DNA of 53,857 bases from an uncultured Granulosicoccaceae bacterium (GCA_938005265.1 CALLOA010000131.1:1-53857), one strand, 5' to 3'. Positions 1 through 8,704 are shown, counted from the stretch's first letter. The notes: generated by a model from the sequence alone, not told the origin. Numbers and translations: made by a program.

Positions 1-160
1 AACTGTATTACTTGAGCAAATGTAAGAAACGCAATTTTGCCCGGCACGCGAGCTCTCTTTAGATTCTAGCCGACGTATATTCGTTGTTTGGCTGCGCAAA
101 AGGACTATATTATTATTGTTTTTTTATATGGTTTATGGTAATCCTAGTTGGGTTGGCATT

Positions 161-201
161 ATTTGTAGCAAATCATTTGTAGCAAATCATTTGTAGCAAA
201 A
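161..201. repeat. Tandem 14-bp palindromic repeat, 3 copies
   Basis: The 13-mer ATTTGTAGCAAAT followed by C recurs at 161, 175 and 189; the last copy differs at its end (AAAA). Each unit is an interrupted palindrome (ATTTG, TAG, CAAAT). It could be slippage-generated or a cluster of binding sites; function unknown. Confidence 0.8.
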
Positions 202-222
202 ATGGTTCTACGATCTTTTTTT

Positions 223-306
223 AACTTCGTTTTCCCGACTTATTTTTAACTTCGCCCATCCCGAACTTCGCCCATCCCGTTTCCAACTTCGATTTTCTCA
301 ACTTCG
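223..306. repeat. AACTTCG repeat cluster, 5 copies
   Basis: The heptamer AACTTCG occurs at 223, 248, 264, 285 and 300. The copies at 248 and 264 belong to a perfect 16-bp tandem duplication (AACTTCGCCCATCCCG). The cluster sits about 90-175 bases upstream of the start at 399. Spacing is irregular, so repeated slippage is as likely as a protein-binding array. Confidence 0.75.
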
Positions 307-398
307 GTTCAAGTTGTAGCTGATGGCCTGATAAGCTCAAGTCTGAATGGGATTTCAGTTAAAATTTGGACCCACCATCTGAAAACGAGGTCAATACA

Positions 399-1304
399 AT
401 GAAAAATACTGGAATGCACAGGCTGTTTGCTGTTGCTCTAACACTTGGTTTGAATCAGCTTGCTTTTGCCCAACAGGATTTCAGCAATGTTGAAATCCAG
501 ACAACTGACCTGGGTGGCAATGTTTATATGCTGCAAGGCCGAGGTGGCAATATTGGTGTTTCGGTTGGAGATGATGGCGTTTTCGTTATCGACGACCAGT
601 TTGCGCCGTTGAGTGAAAAGATAATGTCAGCTATTGCCGAGCTTTCCGACAAGCCGGTGTCCTACGTTTTGAACACTCATTGGCATGGTGATCATACCGG
701 CGGGAATGAAAATTTCGGCAGCAGTGGTGCGGTGATTGTCGCACATGAAAACGTGCGTGAGCGCATGTCAACCAAGCAGTTCATGGTGGCTTTTGGTCGC
801 GAGGTGCCAGCTGCTCCGGATGCTGCATTACCGGTAGTCACATTTACCGATAGTGTTAGCTTCCATTTTAATGATAACGAAATTATGGTCCAGCATATGC
901 CCGCTTCCCATACTGATGGAGACTCCATTGTTTTTTTCAGCGACTCGAATGTGCTGCACATGGGTGATACATTTTTTAATGGTTTCTTTCCTTTCATCGA
1001 CCAGAGCAGCGGTGGCACACTGGAGGGGCTTATAAGTACAATCGAAACAGCAGTCGGTATGGCAAATGAAGATACTGATATTATTCCCGGTCATGGTCCT
1101 TTGGCTAACGTCGGTGGACTCAAGGACTATCTTGCAATGCTGATTGAAGTGCGCGATCAGATGCAGCCTTTGCTGGAATCTGGAAAGTCCAGGCAAGAAG
1201 TTCTGGAGGCAAATCCATTGGCTGAGATCGGTGAAGCCTGGGGAAATGGTTTTATTAAAACGGATGTGTTTACTGGAATACTGTACGACATAGCCAAACA
1301 GTAG
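399..1304 (+). CDS. Secreted metallo-beta-lactamase-fold hydrolase
   Basis: This is an MBL-fold metallohydrolase with a cleavable signal peptide (basic start, hydrophobic run, cleavage likely after Ala-Phe-Ala), so it is probably periplasmic. The zinc motif H-x-H-x-D-H is intact at residues 94-99 (HWHGDH). It is followed by SHTDGD, MGDTFFNG and a late PGHGP histidine, the usual metal-ligand order. Length (301 residues) is normal for the group often annotated as beta-lactamase-like or quinoprotein relay-associated hydrolases. I chose ATG 399 because AACGAGG lies 8 nt upstream and the signal peptide then begins cleanly; an upstream TTG at 366 has no such site. The substrate cannot be told from sequence; lactamase activity should not be assumed. 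Confidence 0.88.
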   Translation: MKNTGMHRLFAVALTLGLNQLAFAQQDFSNVEIQTTDLGGNVYMLQGRGGNIGVSVGDDGVFVIDDQFAPLSEKIMSAIAELSDKPVSYVLNTHWHGDHTGGNENFGSSGAVIVAHENVRERMSTKQFMVAFGREVPAAPDAALPVVTFTDSVSFHFNDNEIMVQHMPASHTDGDSIVFFSDSNVLHMGDTFFNGFFPFIDQSSGGTLEGLISTIETAVGMANEDTDIIPGHGPLANVGGLKDYLAMLIEVRDQMQPLLESGKSRQEVLEANPLAEIGEAWGNGFIKTDVFTGILYDIAKQ

Positions 1305-1622
1305 AAATTTTCGAGAACTACAAGATTGTTGATTCAAGCCATCACTAGCCCTGTTCGCTTGGAACAGGGGTGCACTATGTGCCATATTTCGCAATACTGA
1401 TACCTGTCACGGGAAATTTCACATTTCTCGATCTAGTTCGCTGAAGCATTGTTCAACACTGCATGAACGCCAGCACGAAACGTCCGCGATTCTTCAAGAT
1501 CTGCGCATGAGCTGACGATAGCAACGGTAAGGGGCTATTGCTTATCGATCCGCAGTCTTGATAGATCAACGCAAGTTGAAAAACTGTCTAATGCCGCATG
1601 AAGTGGTTTTTCCCTGTACTAA
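1305..1622. other. Intergenic region with one hairpin
   Basis: No gene is visible in these 318 bases. An 8-bp perfect hairpin (CCCTGTTC, loop GCTTG, GAACAGGG) lies at 1349-1369 downstream of the MBL gene. It is not followed by a T-run, so it is at best a weak terminator. The promoter of the GGDEF/EAL gene should lie in the second half, but I could not define it. Confidence 0.5.
1349..1369 (+). terminator. Hairpin downstream of MBL gene
   Basis: A perfect 8-bp stem (CCCTGTTC/GAACAGGG) with a 5-nt loop lies 45 bases after the stop codon at 1304. There is no U-tract, so it may act in RNA 3'-end protection or Rho-assisted termination rather than as a classical terminator. Confidence 0.4.
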
Positions 1623-1634
1623 ATGGAAAGCTTA

Positions 1635-4079
1635 ATGCCAAGTACAACTGAAAATACTCAAGCGGTGACACCAGATTCCTCTGAATCGTCGGCTATGAAC
1701 ATTAAATCCAGAATTTTCTGGCGCATAACAGCCGGTATGTTTGTCAGTATTCTACTGATTGAAATCATATTGTTGGTGTTTTCCTGGTTCAATGAGCGTG
1801 AACGAATAATCACGCGCCTTGATGAAACGATGACAACCGTTATTTCATCTCTGGACAAAAGCAATCCTGTTCCTCAGCTACTGAATCTGCTCGAAAATCA
1901 AACTACAGATACGAAGCACAAAATCAGTGGGTTCCGTTACGTTTCAGCGTCAGGGGAAGAAACCGTCGGAGGGGAGTCTAAAGGTATTGTCGATCCCGTG
2001 TCTGCAAGTAAGACTGCAGTTTACGACAGCTCTAGTCGTGCATTTTTCAAACTTGTTACACTGAATGCAGATGCGCAGCAACAGCAAAATCTTTGGGTGC
2101 GCGTCGATGCGGGCTGGGTCGCTGAGTACATGCAAAAGTATGTTGCAAGAATTGTTGCAATGGTTCTGTTGATCAGTGTGTTTGTTACGATTGCTTGTCT
2201 GTTCTTTCTCAGGCCTATTCTGCTCAATCCCTTGCTCCGTCTGGACCGATTACTCGTGCGTAGTCAAAACCATGGTCTGGAAAACGCTATTGCCGAGCAA
2301 CAGGATCTACACCGCAAAGACGAGTTGGGAAGCGTGTTTCGATCATTTTCGCTGTTACGTAATCAGTTGCTGGACGCAAAAGTATCGAATGCTGAGGTCA
2401 CAGACCGTTTTGAGCAAATGGCCAATCTGGGAGCTGATTGTTTCTGGGAGCTGGATAGCGAAAATACTTTCTCCTACGTCGCGGGCGACACCAAAAAGAT
2501 CTTTAATCTTCTCCCTGAACAGATAATGGGGCAGAAGTTTGATCATTTTGTTTCGGCTTTGTCTTCCCGGATATCCGATTCAGACTCTATATTCTCCTCT
2601 ATAACCAGAGATGGATTCTGGGAAGGAAAGATATTCCCGAAAGCTGGATGCAAGGGTGTGCCTGTTGCGGTAAATGTATCAAGCACACCTCGCAGAAATG
2701 CCGAGGGCCAAGTCACTGGTTATCGTGGCACAATAAAGAATGTTACAAAAGAAGTGCAATTGTCAGAGGAACTGACTTTTCAAGCCAGCCATGATGAACT
2801 TACTCGCTTGTATAACCGACGAGAGTTACGTAATCGCTTGCAAATTGCACTGGATCGTTTCAAGTCTGAGGGTTCTGTTTTTTCATTGCTTATTCTTGAT
2901 CTGGATCATTTCAAGACTGTTAATGATACCTCTGGCCATATGGCAGGTGACGCTTTGCTAAAAACAGTTTCGGACAAGTTGGTCAGGCTTGTTGGCGAAG
3001 AGGATGTGGTCGCCCGCATGGGCGGTGATGAATTTGCAATTATATTTGATTCGCAAGAAATTGAGGCGGCACGCGATGTTGCGGAACACATTCGAAATAC
3101 GATTGAGGAGTTGCAGTTTGTATGGAATAAAAATGCATACAGCCTGTCAGCTTCAATGGGCCTGGTAGAGGTGTCCGAAGCGCTGAATACTTCGGAAAAC
3201 ATTACGAATGCTGCGGACATTTGCTGTATGCAGGCTAAAAAAAGCGGCAGAAATCAGGTTTGCACCTATTCCTCGAATGAAGAAAGCGAACTTCTTCTGA
3301 AAAATGAGTCACTGTGGATTACGAAAATCAAGGAATCACTGGACACTGACAAATTCAGTTTGTTCAGACAATTGATTGTTCCGATTGATAAGGACAACAA
3401 TGAAGAGCATTTCGAAATTCTGGTGAGAATGCAGGATCCCGATGGTGGGTACTATACGCCTGATAAATTCCTGCCTGTTGCCGAGCGCAATGATTTGATG
3501 CCGAAAATTGATCAATGGGTTGCCGATAATTCATTGCTTTGGTTGGAGCGGCAAAATATGGATTCTGACAGAAATTTCTGCATGAATATCAATCTGTCAG
3601 CGGCTTCACTTTCAGATCATAATTTCCGTGAGTACATTAGAGCCCGAGTTGCATCCACCAGAAAGGTGAACCACTTTGTTTGTTTCGAGGTTACTGAATC
3701 TGCAGCAATGACTAATTATCAGGAAACAGTATCGTTTCTAAATGATCTCAAGAAAGAGGGCTGTGCAATAGCTCTTGATGACTTTGGTACCGGTTTTTCA
3801 TCTCTATCACACATTCGAACCTTGCCTCTGGATTACATTAAAATAGACGGTGTATTCATCAAGGAAATCGTCACTAATCAACTTGATCAGGCTGTCGTGA
3901 GCAGCGTTGTTTCGATTGCTAAAGTGCTTGGCATCAAGACGGTGGCGGAATTTGTTGACAGCAATGAGGCTGTGCAGAAGCTCGCCGATTTGGAGATCGA
4001 TTACGCGCAAGGGTATCTTTTCTCCAAGCCTGAGCCCTTGCAGGATATGCAAGCGGAAGGTTTGTCCAAGGTAGCCTGA
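1635..4079 (+). CDS. Membrane GGDEF/EAL protein with HAMP and PAS domains
   Basis: This is a cyclic-di-GMP turnover protein. In order it has a transmembrane helix near residues 26-49, a periplasmic sensor segment of about 125 residues, a second helix near 172-191, a HAMP-like linker, a PAS domain (about 260-375), a GGDEF domain and an EAL domain. The GGDEF signature is exact (GGDEF about 463-467). The RxxD inhibitory site is absent (GEED in its place). The EAL motif reads E-I-L but keeps the catalytic Glu (about 594). DDFGTG (about 715) and a KIDG motif are intact, and AEFVDS replaces the more usual AEGVE. Both activities are therefore possible. I prefer ATG 1635, preceded by GGAAAG at 1625-1630; ATG 1623 in the same frame lacks a ribosome site. 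Ligand unknown. Confidence 0.92.
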   Translation: MPSTTENTQAVTPDSSESSAMNIKSRIFWRITAGMFVSILLIEIILLVFSWFNERERIITRLDETMTTVISSLDKSNPVPQLLNLLENQTTDTKHKISGFRYVSASGEETVGGESKGIVDPVSASKTAVYDSSSRAFFKLVTLNADAQQQQNLWVRVDAGWVAEYMQKYVARIVAMVLLISVFVTIACLFFLRPILLNPLLRLDRLLVRSQNHGLENAIAEQQDLHRKDELGSVFRSFSLLRNQLLDAKVSNAEVTDRFEQMANLGADCFWELDSENTFSYVAGDTKKIFNLLPEQIMGQKFDHFVSALSSRISDSDSIFSSITRDGFWEGKIFPKAGCKGVPVAVNVSSTPRRNAEGQVTGYRGTIKNVTKEVQLSEELTFQASHDELTRLYNRRELRNRLQIALDRFKSEGSVFSLLILDLDHFKTVNDTSGHMAGDALLKTVSDKLVRLVGEEDVVARMGGDEFAIIFDSQEIEAARDVAEHIRNTIEELQFVWNKNAYSLSASMGLVEVSEALNTSENITNAADICCMQAKKSGRNQVCTYSSNEESELLLKNESLWITKIKESLDTDKFSLFRQLIVPIDKDNNEEHFEILVRMQDPDGGYYTPDKFLPVAERNDLMPKIDQWVADNSLLWLERQNMDSDRNFCMNINLSAASLSDHNFREYIRARVASTRKVNHFVCFEVTESAAMTNYQETVSFLNDLKKEGCAIALDDFGTGFSSLSHIRTLPLDYIKIDGVFIKEIVTNQLDQAVVSSVVSIAKVLGIKTVAEFVDSNEAVQKLADLEIDYAQGYLFSKPEPLQDMQAEGLSKVA

Positions 4080-4104
4080 AAATTCTACAAATTGTTATTG
4101 TTGC

Positions 4105-4132
4105 TGCGGGTAGCTAAAAAATTGCTACCGCA
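4105..4132. terminator. Hairpin between convergent genes
   Basis: TGCGG(G)TAGC at 4105-4114 pairs with GCTACCGCA at 4124-4132 with one bulged G and a T/A-rich loop. It lies in the 66-base gap between the ends of the GGDEF/EAL gene and the oppositely oriented DUF4197 gene, a position suited to a bidirectional terminator. No strong T-run follows. Confidence 0.5.
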
Positions 4133-4145
4133 CACCAACTATCCG

Positions 4146-4943
4146 CTACTGCGCAGCGAACACCCTTTGTAATAATTCAGTGGTACGTTTTAATGGATTT
4201 TCCCTGATCGCTTTTTCTTCCTCTGCCACATAATAAAAAATTCCCGCTAATCCGCGGTTGAGCACATGTTCGGTGATATTGGCGTTTACTTCCGGTGCCA
4301 GAGGAATGCGACGATATCTTGCCAATAGATCGTTAAACGCCCTGACAGCTCCAACCTGATTTAATGAGTCATCAATTATTGGTCGCATAGCGCTGCGTAA
4401 CTGATTGGACGTATTATTCTGGAAATAGCGAGTCGCAGCATCATCCGGGCCACGTAATATGGAATTTGCATCGTCCAGCGTCATTTGTTGTATCGAGCTT
4501 AAAAATATTGAACGGGCCTTTGGTGCGGCCTGCTCGGCAGCACGGTTCAGTTTCAATTCAAGATCGTTGAAAACTCCGTCCAGCCCGACTTGAGCGGCGT
4601 AATCCTTCGCCTTTATCAGATCGCCAGGTAACGGCACACGGATTTTAGGATCCGCCGAGTAGCCATTTTGCTGGCCTACCTGGTTAACTACGATTTCAGA
4701 GCTTTTGCTTAGCGCCTGTTTAAGACCGCGGCTAATTTCGTCTACCGACAACTGGCCGTTGTTTCCGCCAAGTAGAACCTCGGCAGTTCTGGCTACATTC
4801 TGCAGGTCTTTGTCGCTTGCTGCACATCCAGCTATGGCCAGCGACACCAACACTGAAAAACAGGCTCGCCGTAATACGATTGGAAATACCCTGGTGAAAC
4901 GTTGTGTACTTTGAATCGCGTTATGAGCGATTTGATAGATCAT
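4146..4943 (-). CDS. DUF4197-family lipoprotein
   Basis: The protein is recognisable as DUF4197, a family of unknown function common in proteobacteria. Near the N-terminus a hydrophobic stretch ends in a lipobox (L-A-I-A-G-C), so it is probably lipid-anchored. The mature part is helical, starts with 'DKDLQNVARTAEVLLGG', and contains the family's conserved 'GLKQAL', 'IRVPLPGDL' and 'ATRYF' segments. The start is placed at ATG 4943 (AGGA 7-8 nt upstream on the minus strand), not at the longer frame beginning at 5018, which would put 25 unlikely residues before the signal sequence. It converges on the GGDEF/EAL gene. No role can be assigned. Confidence 0.85.
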   Translation of the reverse strand: MIYQIAHNAIQSTQRFTRVFPIVLRRACFSVLVSLAIAGCAASDKDLQNVARTAEVLLGGNNGQLSVDEISRGLKQALSKSSEIVVNQVGQQNGYSADPKIRVPLPGDLIKAKDYAAQVGLDGVFNDLELKLNRAAEQAAPKARSIFLSSIQQMTLDDANSILRGPDDAATRYFQNNTSNQLRSAMRPIIDDSLNQVGAVRAFNDLLARYRRIPLAPEVNANITEHVLNRGLAGIFYYVAEEEKAIRENPLKRTTELLQRVFAAQ

Positions 4944-5085
4944 ATGAATATCCTGAATAATGGTGAGAGCCTGACTCTGGAAGTATGTTAGCGCGAAGCT
5001 GAACGTGTACAAAACCAATGCCAGTTAACTTTCCGAAGACTAATGTAACAAACCAAACCTTTTGGCATTATGATGCTGGTTTTTA

Positions 5086-5099
5086 CAGCGCTAGCGCTG
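5086..5099. repeat. Perfect 14-bp palindrome after racemase-family gene
   Basis: CAGCGCTAGCGCTG is a perfect inverted repeat 17 bases beyond the stop codon of the minus-strand racemase-family gene. On the minus strand it is followed by TAAAAA rather than a T-run, so it is a poor terminator by the usual rule. On the plus strand it is preceded by TTTTT. Confidence 0.45.
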
Positions 5100-5115
5100 G
5101 AGCCTGTTTTCGAAG

Positions 5116-5832
5116 TCAAAGAGAAAACAGTTTTCCCCAGCCCTTGATTTGTGAAGGATCCTTGCCCGCGAGCTTCATCGATTTCCAGAGTGCTGTTGAA
5201 ATAGTATCGTAGACCGGTATACCGGTTTCATTTTCAATAATTTCTGCCACGGCTGCACCGCGAAAATTGGTACAAAACACCGAGATAGCTTGTGGCTTTT
5301 CGCTTGCAACAGCACGGCACAGATTGCAGATTTCTTCTTCTGTGTAGTTGCTGAACGAGTCGTTTCCAGGGTCGCCCAAATGACGTTCTGCAACAACGTC
5401 ATAACCCGCGGCAACGTAATTGGCTATGACAGCATCCTGTATTGAATCGAGGTAAGGGGTCACGAAGGCGATGCGTTTTGCCGATGAAATCTCCAGTGCT
5501 TCGTTTAATGCCAGAACCGAGGTGCAAGCCTTTGCGCCCGTACGTTGCTCTATACTTTCGCATAATTCACGGTCCGCTTGAAAGCCTAGCCAACCCGATG
5601 ATGTTCCGTTCCAGCAGATAGTATCGACTTTTGCGTCTGCCAGCAGATCTGCAGCATCCAGCATTGGCTCAGGTGTAAACTGATCCAATGCATCGTCATC
5701 CAGCGAAATTTTTACCACGCGAAAGCGACCAAAATGAGCTGTGACCTCTGGAAGTTTGGCGAGCATGGCTGCGGTGATCGGTTCCAGGACAGTATTCGAT
5801 GACGGGGTCAGCATTCCGAGTCTGCAATTCAT
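5116..5832 (-). CDS. Asp/Glu racemase-superfamily enzyme (maleate isomerase / arylmalonate decarboxylase group)
   Basis: The N-terminus (RLGMLTPSSNTVLEP) and overall length (238 residues) match the maleate cis-trans isomerase / arylmalonate decarboxylase branch of the Asp/Glu racemase superfamily. These enzymes do cofactor-free proton chemistry on small dicarboxylates. The C-terminal catalytic Cys is clear (SVFCTNF, Cys187). The position of the first catalytic Cys reads W-N-G-T-S (Gly76). That is the arrangement I recall for arylmalonate decarboxylase rather than for two-cysteine isomerases, although Cys73 is nearby. ATG 5832 is preceded by AAAGGT at a good distance. It follows a DMT-family transporter by 67 bases on the same strand, suggesting that transporter and enzyme handle one metabolite. 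Substrate unknown. Confidence 0.82.
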   Translation of the reverse strand: MNCRLGMLTPSSNTVLEPITAAMLAKLPEVTAHFGRFRVVKISLDDDALDQFTPEPMLDAADLLADAKVDTICWNGTSSGWLGFQADRELCESIEQRTGAKACTSVLALNEALEISSAKRIAFVTPYLDSIQDAVIANYVAAGYDVVAERHLGDPGNDSFSNYTEEEICNLCRAVASEKPQAISVFCTNFRGAAVAEIIENETGIPVYDTISTALWKSMKLAGKDPSQIKGWGKLFSL

Positions 5833-5899
5833 ATGATTACCTTTTGCGGTTGTGAATACATAGTTGAGAAATAAAGACGTGCTTTTCCTTGTCGCAGGT

Positions 5900-6856
5900 T
5901 TATATGACTTCTTCGTTCCTGCTTTTTTTTCCTATACGATTTTCCCGGTGCAGGGTCAGTAGCCCCATGCTGACAACGATCACTGAACCAATGATAGTGA
6001 ACCTGTCTGGAATTTCTGCAAAGACCAGCCAACCCGCCAATCCAGCCCAAAGTAAGCCCGTGTAACGAAAGGGTGACACAAATCCTGTTTCGCCGGTTCT
6101 CATTGTCAGAACAATGAAATGATATGCGCCGAACAGAAATACTGCGGCCACGGCGAGCCTCCAAAGGTGACCGGCATCGGGCAGCGACCAATTGCCAGAC
6201 AAAATACCCAGCAATAAACCGCCAAGCATTATGGTTGTCGCAGTTGATAATGTGACCATCAGGGTGGATATGTTTTGCGGTAGTGAGCGCGACAATAGAT
6301 CACGGCCTGCGGATAACAACACGGTCACTAGTAACCACAAAGAGGCTACAGAAAAACCTGCTATGCCGGGCCGAAGTATGATTAGAACACCGATAAACCC
6401 GATAATAATGGCGCTCCATCGCCATAGCCCGACTTTTTCCTTGAAAAACAGGGCTGCCCCGAGTGTCACTGCCAGTGGCAGGCATTGCAGTACAGCAGCC
6501 ACGTTGGCGAACGGCATGCGCATTAGTGCATAGAGGAATGCCAGAGTACCGGCCAGGTCCAACAATGATCTGACAAGTACCAATGGCGATATTGTCGCTT
6601 TGAGCTGATTTTTAAGAGGCTCAGCGTCGTTTTGCAGTGCTGGTTTACGGCAGGCAATATGGAGTAACACCATTGATATCAACAAGACCACGAAAAGGCC
6701 CCGGATAAACATGATCTGACTGCTTGGCATGTCTGTGCCTACCGACCTGACCAGTGCGTCATTGGCGACAAAGCAGAACATAGCGATCATCATGTAGGCG
6801 CTTCCGTACATATTGCGCAATAGCTGCGCATCTGCTGGCCTGGTTTCAGATTTCAT
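5900..6856 (-). CDS. EamA/DMT-family transporter
   Basis: A 318-residue integral membrane protein with about ten hydrophobic helices arranged as two EamA repeats. This is the drug/metabolite transporter superfamily in the inner membrane. The segments 'DLAGTLAFLYALMRMPFANVAAV' (first part) and 'PFRYTGLLWAGLAGWLVF' (second repeat) are typical. The end is 67 bases before the racemase-family gene on the same strand, so the two are probably cotranscribed. No clear ribosome site precedes ATG 6856; M16 (6811) is an alternative start. Direction and substrate of transport cannot be read from the sequence. A second DMT protein of related type lies at 13953-14951. Confidence 0.88.
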   Translation of the reverse strand: MKSETRPADAQLLRNMYGSAYMMIAMFCFVANDALVRSVGTDMPSSQIMFIRGLFVVLLISMVLLHIACRKPALQNDAEPLKNQLKATISPLVLVRSLLDLAGTLAFLYALMRMPFANVAAVLQCLPLAVTLGAALFFKEKVGLWRWSAIIIGFIGVLIILRPGIAGFSVASLWLLVTVLLSAGRDLLSRSLPQNISTLMVTLSTATTIMLGGLLLGILSGNWSLPDAGHLWRLAVAAVFLFGAYHFIVLTMRTGETGFVSPFRYTGLLWAGLAGWLVFAEIPDRFTIIGSVIVVSMGLLTLHRENRIGKKSRNEEVI

Positions 6857-6996
6857 GCTGAAGGATTTCGGGTTCCGGGTTGGTTGTGGCAGGGCGCATA
6901 GGTTATTTTGCGTTAAAAGTTACCTTAATGTTGTTCAAAAAGGGTATAAAAGAGCGGTGATTCTTTGCATAAGCTGTTTGATACGGGAGTTGATCG

Positions 6997-7575
6997 ATGA
7001 AATATGACAAGCACTTATCTTTTGGAGGTAATACACCGGCAAGCTACAGTCGTCGCAGTTGCCTTAAACTACTGTCAGGTACCGCCATAGGTGGGGCCGC
7101 ATTGATCTCTGCTCCTTTGGTTGCGGCGAGTTCTGATGCCGCTTCTGAATTGCAAATGCCGCATTTGCAAAAATCGGAGTCCTTGTCTCTGGACAAACCC
7201 GTTCCCGATATCACTATAAACATCAATATCAATCGCCATGATCTGGTTGACTGGATGATGATAGAGAATCTGCGTGAGGTGCCATTGGTTCTGAAGCAGT
7301 TCACTCCTCGTTGGGTTGCTTACAACAACCGACTGTTGGATCTGGATGCTATGCTTTCACGGCAGCAGCGTGGCGTAAATCAACTCGAGATCTGGCCCAA
7401 CTATGCCTGGAATCACTCTCTGCGTGGAGCTGTTCGCCCTATGCCTGGTCATGCGGTAACTACGGACTATTATGACGCGCGCCTCGATGCTTCATTGGCA
7501 ACTGCCGGGCATCGTTCCTTGCAACTGTCCTGCTGTGTGGATGCGCAAGGTATAGTGCAACTGTTGCCATCCTGA
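6997..7575 (+). CDS. Tat-exported protein of unknown function
   Basis: I do not recognise a family. The N-terminus carries a twin-arginine motif (SRRSCLKLL, about residues 18-26) followed by a hydrophobic stretch ending 'PLVAASS', so export by the Tat system is likely. That often means a folded or cofactor-bearing protein. The mature part (about 145 residues) contains a hydrophilic 'NININRHDLVDWM' segment, a 'PRWVAYNNR' segment and two adjacent cysteines near the end (LSCCVD). A potential TATAAA box lies at 6945. The next gene, an FAD oxidoreductase, starts 19 bases after the stop on the same strand, so the two are likely an operon, although the oxidoreductase itself has no signal peptide. 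Confidence 0.75.
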   Translation: MKYDKHLSFGGNTPASYSRRSCLKLLSGTAIGGAALISAPLVAASSDAASELQMPHLQKSESLSLDKPVPDITINININRHDLVDWMMIENLREVPLVLKQFTPRWVAYNNRLLDLDAMLSRQQRGVNQLEIWPNYAWNHSLRGAVRPMPGHAVTTDYYDARLDASLATAGHRSLQLSCCVDAQGIVQLLPS

Positions 7576-7594
7576 TTTGCTTCCAACCAAGACT

Positions 7595-8704
7595 ATGACA
7601 GTGTCGGGTTCAGTAAAAAAAGCGCTGATAGTTGGAGGTGGCATCATAGGCTCGTCGATCGCCTGGCACATGGCTACTGCTGGCGTGAAAGTGACTCTGT
7701 TAGAAGCTCGATCGGCAGCGGCAGGTGCGAGCTCTAATTCCTTTGGCTGGATCAACGCGACAGCTGCAGAATCGGCTGACTATTTTGCATTGCGTATGCA
7801 GGCCATTACTGATTACAAGCAAATGTTGCAACGGCAGCCAAAAGACTCTGAGGCACGTCGATGCACCCGCTTTGCCGGCTCATTATGGTGGGAAACTCAA
7901 GGGAGTGAATTGACCGAGCTGGGTGCGCGGTTACATAACTATGGTCACTGTGTTCGCGAAATCGGATCAGATGAATTTTCAAAGCTTGAACCGAACGTAG
8001 CCAATCCGCCCGAGAGCTGCCTTTATACCGAGTTGGATGGAGCAGCTGAGGGAGATACCCTGACAAGATTTTTTCTTCAGCAAGCTGCGTCCAAAGGAGC
8101 AACCGTTCTGTTGGGAGCCTCTTTAAACAACCTGTTAACAGCCAATGGTTGTGTTTGTGGAGTGCAAAGCAGTCACGGGAAATATGAAGCGGATGTTGTA
8201 ATTCTGGCGACAGGGGCCGCAACGCAAACAATTGCTGAAAGTGTAGGCGTGAATTTACCGATGGAAAATCGGCGGGGCTTGATTGTTCATACCAATCCAG
8301 TGCCGGATGTCATATCCCAGGTAATCAATGCCGATGACATTCATTTCAGGCAAGCGCCCGACGGACATATTGTTATGGGTGAGATTTTTTCCGGTGGTAC
8401 ATTCTCTGCAAAACCGCACGATACACCGGCAGGCTTTTCAAGAGAGCTTTTACGGAGGCTGCGGAAACGTCTGCCCGGTGTTGAAAATCTTCGCATCGAG
8501 CGAGTGCAATTGGGTACAAGGCCCGTACCTTTGGATGGTTACCCGGCAGTGGGGATGCCCGCTTCATTACCCGGTTTGTATGTTGTGACAACGCATAGTG
8601 GTATCACCCTGGCACCATTGCTTGGCCGGCTGGTGACCGAAGAGTTGGTCGAATGCAGGCGTTCAGTGTTATTGAGTACTTACCATCCCGATCGGTTTAT
8701 GTAG
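7595..8704 (+). CDS. FAD-dependent amine/amino-acid oxidoreductase (DAO/DadA-like)
   Basis: A DAO-family flavoprotein. A Rossmann dinucleotide motif (V-G-G-G-I-I-G, residues 13-19) is followed by the acidic residue after the second strand (LLEA). Further on are a second glycine-rich strand ending 'VVILATGAAT' and a C-terminal 'GLYVVTTHSGITLAPLLG' FAD-binding segment. Length (369 residues) fits D-amino-acid dehydrogenase, glycine oxidase or sarcosine oxidase-type enzymes, all oxidising a C-N bond. It is cytoplasmic by sequence. ATG 7595 is used because the upstream TTG at 7577 would add unlikely residues; the ribosome site is weak, which suggests translational coupling to the Tat-signal gene ending at 7575. 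Substrate not determinable. Confidence 0.85.
   Translation: MTVSGSVKKALIVGGGIIGSSIAWHMATAGVKVTLLEARSAAAGASSNSFGWINATAAESADYFALRMQAITDYKQMLQRQPKDSEARRCTRFAGSLWWETQGSELTELGARLHNYGHCVREIGSDEFSKLEPNVANPPESCLYTELDGAAEGDTLTRFFLQQAASKGATVLLGASLNNLLTANGCVCGVQSSHGKYEADVVILATGAATQTIAESVGVNLPMENRRGLIVHTNPVPDVISQVINADDIHFRQAPDGHIVMGEIFSGGTFSAKPHDTPAGFSRELLRRLRKRLPGVENLRIERVQLGTRPVPLDGYPAVGMPASLPGLYVVTTHSGITLAPLLGRLVTEELVECRRSVLLSTYHPDRFM

Larger units (their letters stand above)
1..398. other. Intergenic region with short tandem repeats
   Basis: I see no convincing gene here. The stretch is AT-rich and repetitive, and it ends with an AACGAGG Shine-Dalgarno-like sequence (384-390) that fits the ATG at 399. 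Two repeat blocks inside it are listed separately. It may hold the promoter of the metallo-beta-lactamase-fold gene, but I could not assign -35/-10 boxes. Confidence 0.5.

Noticed and set aside
828..1394. 188-residue minus-strand frame over the MBL gene
   Set aside because: Overlaps the zinc-hydrolase gene, whose motifs are intact; no recognisable domain.
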